Positions 46,255 through 57,614 of a stretch of DNA of 64,000 nucleotides are shown one piece after another. The stretch's first letter is position 1. The number at the start of each line of letters is the position of its first letter. The stretch covers positions 7,564,001 through 7,628,000 of the forward strand of contig JAGVVL010000002.1 of the NCBI GenBank assembly GCA_018287875.1. Reading direction: 5' to 3'. The translations under genes were made by a program, and so were the position numbers. The DNA comes from Nigrospora sphaerica (lineage: Eukaryota; Ascomycota; Sordariomycetes; Amphisphaeriales; Apiosporaceae). The notes beneath the pieces are model-generated. The model was not told the DNA's origin and made no database searches. It was given only the letters and a program-made list of their open reading frames with translations.

Positions 46255-47511
46255 ATGGATGACGACGACCTCCGTATCTCGAACGGGACCTGTTACTTCA
46301 GTATAAACCAAAAAGCAGCTGACACCTTCATCCCGTGCGGGAACGCAGCCAACGCCCCCTATGCGTGCTGCCTCAAGGGGGATGTATGTTTGGAGAGTTC
46401 GGTCTGCTTTCACCCCGAAGGTATGTACTCGCCAAACCCCCGGAGGGGGGGCAGCCCTATATCTCCTTCTACAATGGCTGAACCGTAAACTGAACAAAGT
46501 GCCCTACTTCCAGGTACTAGCAGTGGTACTACGTATGTCGCCGGCTGTACTGATGCGGGCTTCGCCAGCGGCATCGAGGCGTGTCCCATGAAGGGCCCGT
46601 TCGCTGGGCAGCAGATCGTCGGGCTCGTGAGGTGTCACGAGTCGGATGATGACGAACGACAAGACGAGCTGTGGGCGGGGTGCTCTGGCGATGCGTCCAA
46701 GACGTTGATGACAGGGCACCCACCGCCCTGCTCGTGTTCCGACCCCGAGAGACAGGGTCTTTTTCGTCAAAGGCCAACTCTGTCGGGCCTCGCTACTCTC
46801 CCTACCGCGCTACGAGGCACCATCAGCTTCAATAAGGGCCACACCCCTACGGTTTCATTTACCCCGTCCGGATCAGCAGCCTCAATCCCGGCATCGAGCA
46901 GTTCTTTGATGACCGTATCGGCCTCGAGCCGTTCGTCGATGACCGTGGTGGCCTCGATCCGTTCGTCCATAACTGAGCCGCCGGCGTTGCTTTCATCTAC
47001 TCCGGAGGCAGGAGCCCAAGCCGACGATCAGAGCTTCTCGACGAGGCAAATAGTGGGTATAACTATTGGTCTCGTCGTCGCCGCCCTCATCGGGAGTGGC
47101 ATCGCTTTCCTTGCCTTCCGGGCCCGGCGCAGAAACCGAGTATCGAGAGATGCGACGACGCTCCGACCCGAGACGGAGGAGTGGCCCCTGGGAGGGCGAC
47201 CGTATCTAGGCCCTGGCGCAACATCGGAGGGTCCGGCGTGGGGCTTCAAATCAGAGCTGCCAGCGGATGAATCGTCGGCCGGTATGGGCTCGCCGGAACC
47301 CAGCCATGCTGCGCAAGACGGCGTGGGCAAGGGACCCAGCAGCAGCAGGGCCTCGGCCATTTCGGAACTATCCAGTGACCACGGAACGCTACCGCGATAC
47401 AGCCCTTCGACCATCACGCCACAGGCCACTGGCAGCGACGGCCCGCAGCCATACGGTGGGCACGTAAGAAATGCACCAGCAATGGCCCCCATCTCAGAGC
47501 TTCATGGATAG
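46255..47511 (+). CDS. Cysteine-rich single-pass membrane protein
   Basis: Two exons (46255-46420, 46514-47511; 93-nt intron) give 387 residues. The N-terminal domain (residues about 10-115) is cysteine-rich: NGTCYFS, FIPCGNAA, YACCLKGDVCL and CHESDD are the kind of motifs seen in fungal cell-surface proteins. A long Ser/Thr/Pro-rich stalk follows, then one membrane span (IVGITIGLVVAALIGSGIAF) with the stop-transfer sequence RARRRNR, and a disordered cytosolic tail. The layout resembles fungal wall-sensor or receptor-like proteins. No signal peptide precedes the ectodomain in this model; either it is a signal-less type III protein or a 5' exon was missed. Ligand and pathway are unknown. Confidence 0.8.
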
Positions 47512-49948
47512 GCGGAGAGGGGGAAGGGAGGGACTACTTGCAGGCGAGGGGACCATTTTGGATGGCGTGAAACATTACAGTCCGGGGCATTCGTAAGCCT
47601 GCGAACGAGACATGGATACATAGCAGCTTTACGGCACTCGCCGTAGCGCCCCCAAGCCATATGCAGCTGGAGCGGGGCCTTTGGGCGAGACCGTCGGCGA
47701 CCCGAGAGAGCTTTCGTTAACCCGGAGCCATGTTGAACCTCATGACCAGGGTCCATCGGTCCCCGCACGATAAAACATACGGAAGAGAAGCGGTGCTCGG
47801 TTCGCCGGGGGAGCGTGGGATCGTGAGACATTGCTTCCTTTTCTTTCTTCTTTGCGTGCGGCACAGCCGCTTGGTCAACGGGCATGCGGGTTGCTCATTT
47901 CCGATTCGCCCCTGGGACTTGGGGGGTTGCTGGTATGTACCTCGGGCATGTTCTGCATGGGGGCTAGTTCTGGCGCATGGCATGATGGGACGAGCTGCCG
48001 GTTCTGGTCAACGGTTTGGAAAACGCGGGGTTCCTAAAAGATGGGGGAAAGGCCAGCTCTTCCACAACGAACGACAGACACGGCATCACGACAAGACGGA
48101 CGAGAGCTGATGTTTGCAGCACTGGGCGCTTGGCTTGGCATGGGGTGGCACGACATGGGGGCATGTCACGACGAAGCCTGTACGCTGCTCTCCGTCCGGC
48201 TTCCACTAGGCCTCTCACGGCTGAAGGGTCGAATCCTTATCTACTTCTCACACAAAACCTCTGCGGACTTCGCTCGTAGTCTCGGACACGGGAGATTCCC
48301 TGGGTACGAATCCTGGTGCGGAAGGCGTGCAGCGCCGCCCCGATTTCTTTGACATGTGGTGGCCAGACCGCGTGATGCAAACGATGGGAAGGGGGGGGGG
48401 GGGGGGGTCATGCGTGCGATACGACGACGGCCACCCATTTTGCACAAGGCGAGTGCCGATGAGCCCTACCTGGTCAGCGGTGTGACGTCCCGACTAACGG
48501 TGTGGTGTTCACTTCCTTTTTAGGGGGCCTCCTCGGCCGGGCTCTTGTAGGCAAAAAACTCAACATGCTTTACGGAGCAAGCACATGTAGCCCGTCTCAT
48601 GCTTACGGGTGAGTAGGTACTAGCTCAAGTCATTTACCTACTTTACTTAGGTCGCACGCGCGGCCGTCTTGCCAGTCGACACTGGGTAGTCTTGGCCTTT
48701 TGGAAGATGAGGTGAAAACCCCACCGGATTACCCTTATCTGGGTAGTGGAGGGGAGGAGGGGGGATGATGATGCATATACCTAGGGTATGGGTCGTCGCA
48801 AAACCGTGGATGCTCGCACTACCAAGGGCGGCGTCGAGGGCGAAGTCGACGGTCTCTTCCCGGGCCGTGATGCTCGTGGCCCCCGGTATGGCGATGGGCC
48901 GATGGGATCTCTCTTTCTGATGCACGTAGCCCTGCTGCCCTGCACGAAAGCCCTAGTTCCGTTGGCCGGTGCAGCAGCTGGGAGGTGGTGGTCGGGTGCT
49001 CAGATGCAAATCTCCACAAGTGCCTCAATGTTCCAAGGATGAAGGCCATGTTTTCGGAACCATGTGTAACGGCTGGGGAGCCATGGGCCCCCTTGCGGCC
49101 GCCAGCCTCCCGGCCCAGACCAGCCCATGGGCCAGAGGAGGTAAGCTATCTTTCGTCGACGCTGTTCTTCCTTCCCCCCCCCCCGCGCCAGCCAGACCGA
49201 TGACCTTCTTGGTGAAGTCGAGGGGGTCATGTTGGGTCGGGTGTAATGGTTCCAGGCCAGGCCGGCCTCATCGCGCCCCCCCGTAGCTGACTACGCATGC
49301 GTGGAGGTACGGAATGGCCCCCCCCCTCTCAATCAATCTACCGCAACCCAGGCTCCACCCATCGCTAGTCATCGTCAGAAAGTGCGTGCGTCGCCGATGC
49401 GATGCACTGGAGTTGGATGGATGGGATGGCATGCGCGCGACGCGATTGGGGGAGAGGCCCCCATGTGAGCGAGGCACAGGGAAAGCGCTACGCAGCTCGC
49501 GCAGTAACAGCCATGGTTTGTATGGAGCCCTGCCAGCGACGCTAGGCCAGCTCCCTGATCCCTGCATTTCATCATCTTGGTTGCTGCTGCCGCTGTCGAT
49601 GCTATGCTTGGGGGATGCGCCAGTCCAACACCAAACCCTCCAAGCCCGGCCGACTTTTTTTTTTTAATTAGCCCTGCTACTATTTTCTGTTTCTCTCGTC
49701 GGCTAGCTCCCGCTCTTCGCGGCCCTTTCCCTCGCCCGTGCCGTGTCGTATCGTTGCGTGTCGCAAACGGGGCCTGGTCCCCGTCGGTAGCGGTGGCACC
49801 TATTCTCTCTTTTTCCCATCCGCAGCCGCCCTCCCTCTTCCCCTACAAGCCCCCCCGCGAGCCCCTCCCCCCGATGCCTGCGTGAAGGAGCCCCCCCCCC
49901 TCGTCCTTTCTTCTTCCAGCTCCTCTGGGGCTGGTCAGAGGGTGCGCC
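47512..49948. other. Intergenic region upstream of yvc1
   Basis: No gene I can support. A G17 run lies at 48391-48407, a C-rich run near 49177, and T/C-rich tracts at 49650-49940 that are probably the yvc1 promoter and leader. Confidence 0.55.
48391..48407. repeat. G17 homopolymer
   Basis: Seventeen consecutive G residues in an intergenic region; exact length is uncertain in any assembly. Confidence 0.9.
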
Positions 49949-50166
49949 ATGGTCGTCTCAGCATCCGCGAGGGACATGCTCGCCTCGCTCCTGCGCCCAG
50001 GGGCCCAGCCGTCGACAAGCCGCCACCGCTTGGACTCGTCCGTTTACGACTCGAACCCCAACTCGCCCGGCCCCGACCGAGATCGTCGCGACTACCTGGA
50101 GCGCCGACATGCCACGGCCGACTTCACCGAGGCCGACGATGACGACGACGAGACCAACGACGGCAA

Positions 50167-50200
<34 letters not shown>

Positions 50201-53200
50201 GAACATGACGCCGGGGGCCGTCCAGGCTTCACGCGCTTTCACCCCGCCGATGCGAATGGCAGTACGCCCGGCGGCGCCGGCGGCGCTGGGCATGGCCCGC
50301 AGGACACAGGTCGGCAGAGAAGCTCTAATACGGCCATTCCTCTGTTCTCAGCGAGCCATTTGGACTCGCTGCCCATATATAGCATCGTCCATGCCATTCG
50401 CATCATCGTCCAGACGCGCACCGAAACCTCGCTGACCTGGGACCAGCTGCGCTCCCCCCAGGTCTCGCAGTTCCTGGTCAAGCCCATGCAGCAGCAGATC
50501 CGGACCCAACACTTCACGCGCGCCACGCTGTACGCCCTCATGGCTAACTGCCTCCAATTCGCCAAGGAGGGCGAGCTGTACCCCGGTAATGCTGGAACGA
50601 GCTACACGCGGGCCAGGGTTTGCGAGCTCCTTGCCCTCAAGCTGCTGAAGGAGTACAACACGAGGGAGCTCATCGACGCTCTGTCCTACGACTTCTACCC
50701 TCTGCAGGGTCTCACCAACACGCCGAGCGCGCACCGCGGCAAGCCCGCCGTGGCGCGGACCTCGACCCTTGAGGTGGCCATCCGGGCTTCGGCCAAGCAC
50801 TTCCTGTCGCACCCCCTCGTGGTGCAGCAGCTCGAGGCGATCTGGAACGGCGCCATCAGCTTCTATTCGTCGGCCGATGCCTTGCATCGTGCGCCGCCGG
50901 CGAATCGAACGGACGCCGGCGCCGGCGCCAATGCCGCGAAAAGGGGGCCTGCCGACGCCAGGACGCCTCTGCTGAGTTTCGCCCCCTCTGAGCTGGATAT
51001 CAGCAACCTGCCGCTCCACGCCGTTCCCATCAGGCGCACTGTGGCGCTTTACGACCCCCGGAATGCGTCGCCTTTTAAACTTTCCCGCCTCCGGGTTCCG
51101 CGCTACCGGCAGTTTCTGTCGACCTGCTCTCTGTTCCTCTTGATCTGCCTGTACCTGGCTGTTCTCGTCGAGCGATCCAGCCGCATCACCACCCTGGAGC
51201 TCGTTTTCTGGTTCTGGAGTGCCGGGTTCATGCTGGACGAGGTGGTGGGGTTCAACGAGCAGGGCTTTTCCCTCTACATCATGAGCTTCTGGAACATTTT
51301 CGATCTCGGTATCCTGCTGCTGCTCATCGTTTACTACTGCATGCGCGTCTACGGCATCTTCCTCGTCGACCCGCATGTATGGAATGACATGGCTTATGAT
51401 GTCCTGGCTACCAATGCCATCCTATTACTGCCTCGCATTTTCAGCGTGCTAGACCACTATCGGTACTTCTCCCAGCTGCTCATCGCCTTTCGGCTGATGG
51501 CCGTGGACGTGGCCGCCGTCTTCATCCTCATCATGATCAGCTGCTCCGGCTTTTTCGTCTTCTTTACCCTGTCCAAGAACAATAACGACGCGGGCGATGT
51601 GGCGTATAAGATCTTCCAGATCCTTATGGGCTTCACCCCCGCCGCGTGGGATGTGTAAGTGGTCTCGGACGCGGCGCGACCCCGGACCTCGCTAATCAGC
51701 TATCACCCTTCTAGGTGGCCCGAGTACAACTTCCTCGGCCGCATTCTTCTGGGCCTTTTCCTGGTCATTTGCCACTTTGTGGTTGTGTGAGTACGCCCGG
51801 CACGGCCCTCCCACGAGCGCCTCACTGATGACTTGACCAGTACGATTCTCATTACCGTCCTGACCAATTCGTTCATGGCCATTGCGTCTAACGCCAACCA
51901 AGAACACCAGTGAGTACTGTCGCAAGCCGGCTCGCGGGCGCCGCGATGACAGGAACTCTGCTGACCCACCAGATTTCTTTTTGCTATCAATACCATCTCC
52001 ATGGTCAAGAACGATGCGTTGTTCTCCTACGTCGCCCCGGGCAACATTTTCGCCTGGGTTGTGATGCCGCTGCGTTACGTCATGCCCATAAGGGAGTTTG
52101 TGGCCCTCAACCGCTGGATCATTAAGCTCACACACTGGCCCCTTTTGTTCTGCATCTTCATCTACGAGAAGTACTTCTTGGCCTCCCGGCTGTACGAACC
52201 GACGGATCTGGTGGAGAATTCCGGACGTACCCGCACTCGGGCCATATCGTTTGCGGACCCGGCCAGCCGGAGTGCCCTCTTCAGCCCCAACCTCCGGGCG
52301 CGCGAGGAGTCTGGCGTCGGGATGCAAAAAGACCGGGCTCTTGACGAGGTCTTCAGACATCCACCCGGCCCTGGAACTCTCCGGTTCCAGCGCAGACAGG
52401 AACGGCGACAGTCGCAAACTGCCATCCGCGACTGGATGGACCAGAACGTGGACGAAGACGAGGCTGAGGTCGGAGTCCCCTTGTCTCACTGGCCCACCAT
52501 GGACAGCCGCCTGAGCGGCAGTCACAGGTTTCACCGCCGGCTGCGACACCTGTCGGACCAAAGATCAGTGGCCAGCGACCCCGCCGACATGCAGTCCCAC
52601 ACCGGCTTTTCCCAGGGCGGCTTTGGCCGGTACGGCGCGCGGCAGCAGCAGGAGCAGACCGACGTGGATGCCGACGGGGACGACGAACTCGTTACGAACG
52701 ACGAGGACGAGGACGACAACGGCGCCACGAAGTCAGAGACGCACGAAGAGGAGGACTACTTCACGACGCCCGTAGCGTCGCGTTTCACTACTATGGTGCC
52801 GTCATCGGTGAGCTCCAAGCCGTCCGTCATCTCGCCCCGCCGCCTCAATGCGTCCATGTCGCCTCGCGGTAGTCAGCCACGACGCCAAGGCATGCACTCT
52901 CGCACCATATCGACCAACACGATTCTGTACGCCCCGCAAGAGATGGCGCGCAACAAGATGGCGAGCTCGCCGCCGCCAGAGCCGCCCGTGTTGGGTCGCT
53001 CACGGCCCAAGACGGGCCAGGGCCAGCTACACAGGGCGATGAGCCCGCTCGCTCGCTCCCCCAAGAAGGCGGCGCCCCCCACGAACCCGGCGGTGCGCCC
53101 GCGGCCGATCCCGCCGCACGCGGCGCACACGGCGCCGAGCCGGCCGGCGTTGCTGGGCCTCGGGCGCCGCCTCTCGTCGGTGGACGCGGACCTGGCGTCG

Positions 53201-53728
53201 GACCTGGGCGCCGACGCCAACGTCTTCGGTGCCGTGCCCTCGTCCTTCCAGACGCAGATGGCGCTGGCGACGGGTCAGCTCCAGGGCCTTCTCGGACGCG
53301 GCCCGTCGCGCGAGCGCGAGAGCGCGGACCGCATGACCAAGCTGGTGCTGGCGCGCATGAAGACGCTCGAGGAGGGTCTCGCCGACGTCGTCCGCGAGCT
53401 ACGCGTCGCCCGCAGCGCCCTGCCGACGACGGCCCACAACTCGGCCGAGGAGAAGGACACGGGCACCACGGGCAGCCGCACGAGTCGCACGAGCCCCCGG
53501 TCCACCGACGTCGGCGGCAGCTCCGCCCGCGACCCCCCTCGGCGCCGCCCGCCCGGCTCGCGCCGTCTTACCCGGGTCAGCCGGCCGCCGAGCATCAAGG
53601 AGGAGAGGAGCGCCGCCGCCGGCCCCAAGCCGCGGACCCGGGGCAAGGGCAAGGAGGTGGCGCACTCGTCGCAGGACGAGAGCGAGACCAGCACGCGGGG
53701 CCTCCGCCCCAGGGGCACCTCGTTCTGA
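49949..53728 (+). CDS. yvc1: Vacuolar TRP-type calcium channel Yvc1
   Basis: Four exons (49949-51654, 51715-51786, 51841-51909, 51973-53728) give 1200 residues. The N-terminal cytosolic domain begins with a poly-aspartate tract (residues about 60-85) and includes LPIYSIVHAIRIIVQTRTE, as in fungal Yvc1. The membrane region runs from residue about 388 (FLSTCSLFLLICLYLAVLV) through several hydrophobic segments to the pore region (ILMGFTPAAWDVWPEYN) and the last helix (LGLFLVICHFVVVTILITVL). Three introns fall inside or next to this pore-to-helix segment. The long cytosolic tail has an acidic cluster (DADGDDELVTNDEDEDD), comparable to the calcium-sensing acidic motif in yeast Yvc1, then a basic, Ser/Pro-rich disordered end. 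It should release vacuolar calcium to the cytosol. The start has an excellent context (GCGCCATGG). Confidence 0.94.
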
Positions 53729-54368
53729 GAGGGCCCGGCGGAGAGGGTTTTGCATCGGTGCTCCGCACGCTGCGGCGGACCACCTCGGGCGTTTTTATGG
53801 CTGGCATTTTTATGGATCCCGGTACCTGCGATGGACGGTACCGTGGGCGGTAGAGGTCGGATTCCCTTTGTGTTGCTTCATCTTTTTCCTTTCCTCCCCC
53901 AACCCCTCCCTTTTCGCGTCGACTGTCCTTCCTGAGCTGACATACCCTTGTTGCGCGCTGTAAGATTATAGAATGCACCGGTCCTGTATAATACGCTAAA
54001 TATGCATATATTTCTCTGCCTGCCCCTTGGGGCTATTCCTTGAGCATGTCTCCCTACCTTTACATCATCGTAAGCTCGACCTTTGCGCGTGTTCTTGAAC
54101 TATGTCCGAGAAAAATACACCATTTCCTCCATCGTTCTCCATGTTGGGGAGTGTGGACTTTCCTATGAGATTACAATATTGATGATCCTCTGCCGCAAGG
54201 GGAGAATCGGGTATCACACATTCAATGCTTGTTTCCTCGCGTCCACTCTCTTCGTCTGTCACAGCTGTGCGGGTTACACACTGCTGGGATTGGCTGTCGA
54301 GACCTCGTAGAGCTCGACAGTAAAATAAGCAGCCATAAGTGCTGCACCACGCATTCATTGCTGACATA
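53729..54368. other. Convergent 3' intergenic region
   Basis: The downstream region of yvc1 (plus) and the BTB-like gene (minus); AT-richer than its surroundings (TATAATACGCTAAATATG near 53987-54004). Nothing else is seen. Confidence 0.6.
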
Positions 54369-57269
54369 TTAAATGATCCAATCCCCGTCAGAGTCATCAC
54401 CGGCAACAGTGAAATCAAAATCCCCTTCACTTTGGGTTCCCGAGCCGTCGCCTCCTGGCGGAGTCTGGTCCGTTGTGTCGTCCGCCATTCTCCCGTGGGC
54501 AGCAGGTTCCGAGGTTGACGCCACCGTGGATCTATTGCCGTCCAAAGGTCGTACGCTGGAAGCGGCTCGCGTGGCGGAGACCGCCCTGATGGACCTGCCG
54601 GCCGTCATGGTCTCGCCACTGGCATCACTGTCCGCACTGGCGGTCGGGGTCGACTGAGCCTGCGGTATCCGTTAGCACGCCCAAATGATTAGAAGAATTG
54701 CTTCGCGCCCTGGGTACTACACACGATACTGGAGACTACGCTGAGAACACTGCATCCGGTGCGATAAGAAGGGCCAGGTTGGATGGGGCCCATGTCCGCG
54801 TCCGGCACGGCGTGCTCATTGAATATACCCCCGGTTTCGTCGTTATTTCCGCCGGCCCATAGCGGGAGATACGCAAGCTCGTCCGGGGATAGACCCAACG
54901 CGAGGAAGCTCGTCCGTGCCAGCGAGATTTCAACTTCGCAGGCGCCAATCCAACTGTCAGCAACCTGATTCGCGGCCCGCACCAGTTGCAAGGCAAACGT
55001 GTCGGCATCGAATACTTTCAAGACGCCAGAAGTATCGATCCTGGCATACCCCCCTGGAAGATAGCGGTTCATAGGCGTAAGGCATTGGTTCAGGTGCTCA
55101 ATCCTGGTGGATATGGATATCCCTCCAGTAGAGAATGTGGTAAAGGACTGTATATCGCCAAGCCTGGATTTGAGCCTCTGCCAGGGGTACCTTGTCAGCA
55201 GGCGCTGGTATCTTGACAGTTTATGGTATAGAAACTCGGTTGGGACGAGGGATGAATGGCCGACGTAGTAACATTTGCGGTCGAGGTCAGCTTTGGTGAA
55301 GTCGCCACGGTTAAGATCGCAAAGGGTAGAGTCGCAAAAGTCAACTAAGTCGATGGCAGCTAGATCAGATACGAGGCTGGGTGTTTGCAGCGCATACGAT
55401 ACCGAGGCTCGGACGTAAGTACCAAGTGCCAATAAAAGTTCTTCCAGGGCACTACGGGCCTTGCGCAGGACTGGAAGTGGCACTTCTGACAAATAGATGG
55501 TAGCATGACTACTGGGGTCGGTGCGGCCAGCAACGTTGCAACCCAGCATATGACCTATGGCCACAAGAACTTGCCATTGGCTGCTCACGCCAGGAGCATC
55601 CGGACCGAACAGAATGTTCAAGGGTTCGTCGAAGGGAGACAGAAGGCCGTCGACTGTGTGGCGAACACGCTCGATGAGCCCAACACGGCCGTGCTCGATG
55701 GCCGTCTCTAGCTCATCCGAGAGCGGCTCACGGCGGCGGCCGAAGACGGTTTCCTTGCTGAGCTGCTGAACGGCGCAGACGGGCCGTGGGTCCACGAGTT
55801 CGATGGCGTCCTCAACCACCCGTATGCGGAAAGCAAGACGGGTAGGATCGCGGAGCTCAAGGTCCCAGCTGATAGACAGGGATGACTCGGGGTGCATTTC
55901 GGTGAATTGGGAATTATGACCGTCCATCAGCCAAGAGCAGATGTGGTCGCGCTGTTACGAGCAGGTTAGGGACCGATGGCTCGTAATGGCCACCTCGCCA
56001 GTAGGCGTGGATAGGAGGGGGCACTCACTACCGCCGCCGTACACTCGAAATATTTGGCGACCTTGGCCATGGTGAAGACCCGCGGCGCCGAGTCCAGGTC
56101 CAGTTCATCATCTCCGCACTCGATACTTTCCAGAAGCCGCAGGACGCTGGCGCGGTGCCGGATGGGACAGTAGTCTGGAATGTCGCGCGAGGGACTGGGC
56201 GTAATTTCGTCAGGATCCAGGATGTTGTCCGTGTTAAGGTAGCCGCTGGAGTACGGGAGACTTTCTGGGCTGTCCTCCCATTCGGACCTCCCCGTGCTAC
56301 AGCTGACGGGGACGGTCTTGTGCTTTGGGCAATTGTCGTCATGGCCTGAAACCAGGCTGCCCATGACTCCCCTACAATCATCCCTGAGTCAGCAAGTTCC
56401 GAAACTAGGTGTCCGTGGAGCAGTTTTCAGAGCACCTTGAAGCCAGAACTCCAGGAGAAAAGCGTGGCGGGAATACAACAGGAGGTATTGGGGCTAAAAT
56501 AGCTAACAAAAGAACACCGGATGCTGCTTACAATCGGTTCCGGGACTGCCACCATGCCCGGACACTAAAGGGCAATGATAGCATAGCCAGGAGCGAGGCA
56601 GATTCGTCGCCTTCACTGGGCGGGGTCAAATCAAGGACGAAGTCGATTTCGTTGGGCAAATCATCAGCGGCGAGCTTCAGTCGACGGAGGATCCGGGCTT
56701 GCTGTTTTGGCAGGAACATTTCGGAAAAGACATTGGAACCCGTGGCCCGAAGCTTGTTAGAATGGACACGGAATTTGACCGATCGCCACTGGGAGCCATC
56801 GCACTTGGAGTTGGCATGTTAGCCGTCCATGTTTGCCTACGAAATTACCGGAAAGAAGGACAAGGGGTAGGCTCACCCGAACGAAAGGGGGGTCAGCAGG
56901 CCACGGCGCGAAAGGCTCAGGGAAATTCATGACGACAAGAGTGTCACCATCCGCCAATTTGCCGTCAGCCCGATGCTCAAGGCCAAGGTTGTTCATGACA
57001 CCGATCCAGCCTTGATCCCGCTCAAGCTCTCGAATGCGCGCATCGAGGAGTCCGCAGACGGGCGGGGCATGGGGCTTCGTATCAAGTTCCTGGCTACGCT
57101 CTGCCATTAACGCATCGCTTTCCTCCCTGGCCCGGGACATTCTCGTCGCAAACCCCACATCCCATAGCAACTGGATATCATCCAGGGCGTCAACTTCTGG
57201 ATCGTGCGCCGCAAAATGCTGCCCCAGGACAAGCTCATGGGTGGCGGAGGTAACAGGTACGGGGGCCAT
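54369..57269 (-). CDS. BTB-like fungal protein, function unknown, five exons
   Basis: Five minus-strand exons (57269-56877, 56803-56532, 56371-56029, 55951-54725, 54659-54369) give 841 residues with every splice phase consistent. Residues about 110-170 read VKFRVHSNKLRATGSNVFSE followed by MFLP, the typical start of a BTB/POZ fold (the 'V-F-x-V-H' strand and 'L-x-x-x-S-x-x-F' helix). The central part has DELDLDSAPRVFTMAKVAKY and RDHICSWLMDGHNSQFTEMH, which resemble large uncharacterised proteins I associate with Sordariomycetes. The C terminus is acidic and disordered (DFDFTVAGDDSDGDWII). No Kelch, ankyrin or zinc-finger partner domain is seen, so an adaptor role with Cul3 is only a family-based possibility. 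The last exon is the least certain; without splicing the protein would end at 54689. Confidence 0.8.
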
Positions 57270-57566
57270 GGCTTCGCCAGGCAGTGGGGTTGTCGAGTTG
57301 CCAAGACGATCAGTCAGACGGGAGGAGGCGGTCGACCGTGGAAATGGTGAAGGTCCGGGAGGAACAGGCAGGAGGATATCGCGACGGGGAAGAGCAAGCG
57401 GCACCGGAAAAGTAGGCTAAGGAGTGCCACAGGGTGGAAGCAATCGACGACGGCGTTGTATGGGGGAGGCCGCGAGGACAAGCGGCAGGTTTCCACTGCG
57501 ACAGCGCACCGGAGGTCGCCACTAGTACATAGTCGGATAGCTATGGGCTGTGCAAGGCTGATGGCG

Positions 57567-57614
57567 ATGAAGAAGGAGAAGAAGAAGAAGGAGGAGGAGG
57601 AGAAGATGAGGTAA
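57567..57614. repeat. GAA/GGA purine tract
   Basis: Nearly fifty bases of GAA, GAG and GGA triplets with almost no pyrimidine on the plus strand, hence CT-rich on the minus strand. In fungal promoters and leaders such CT tracts are common near transcription start sites. Confidence 0.85.
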
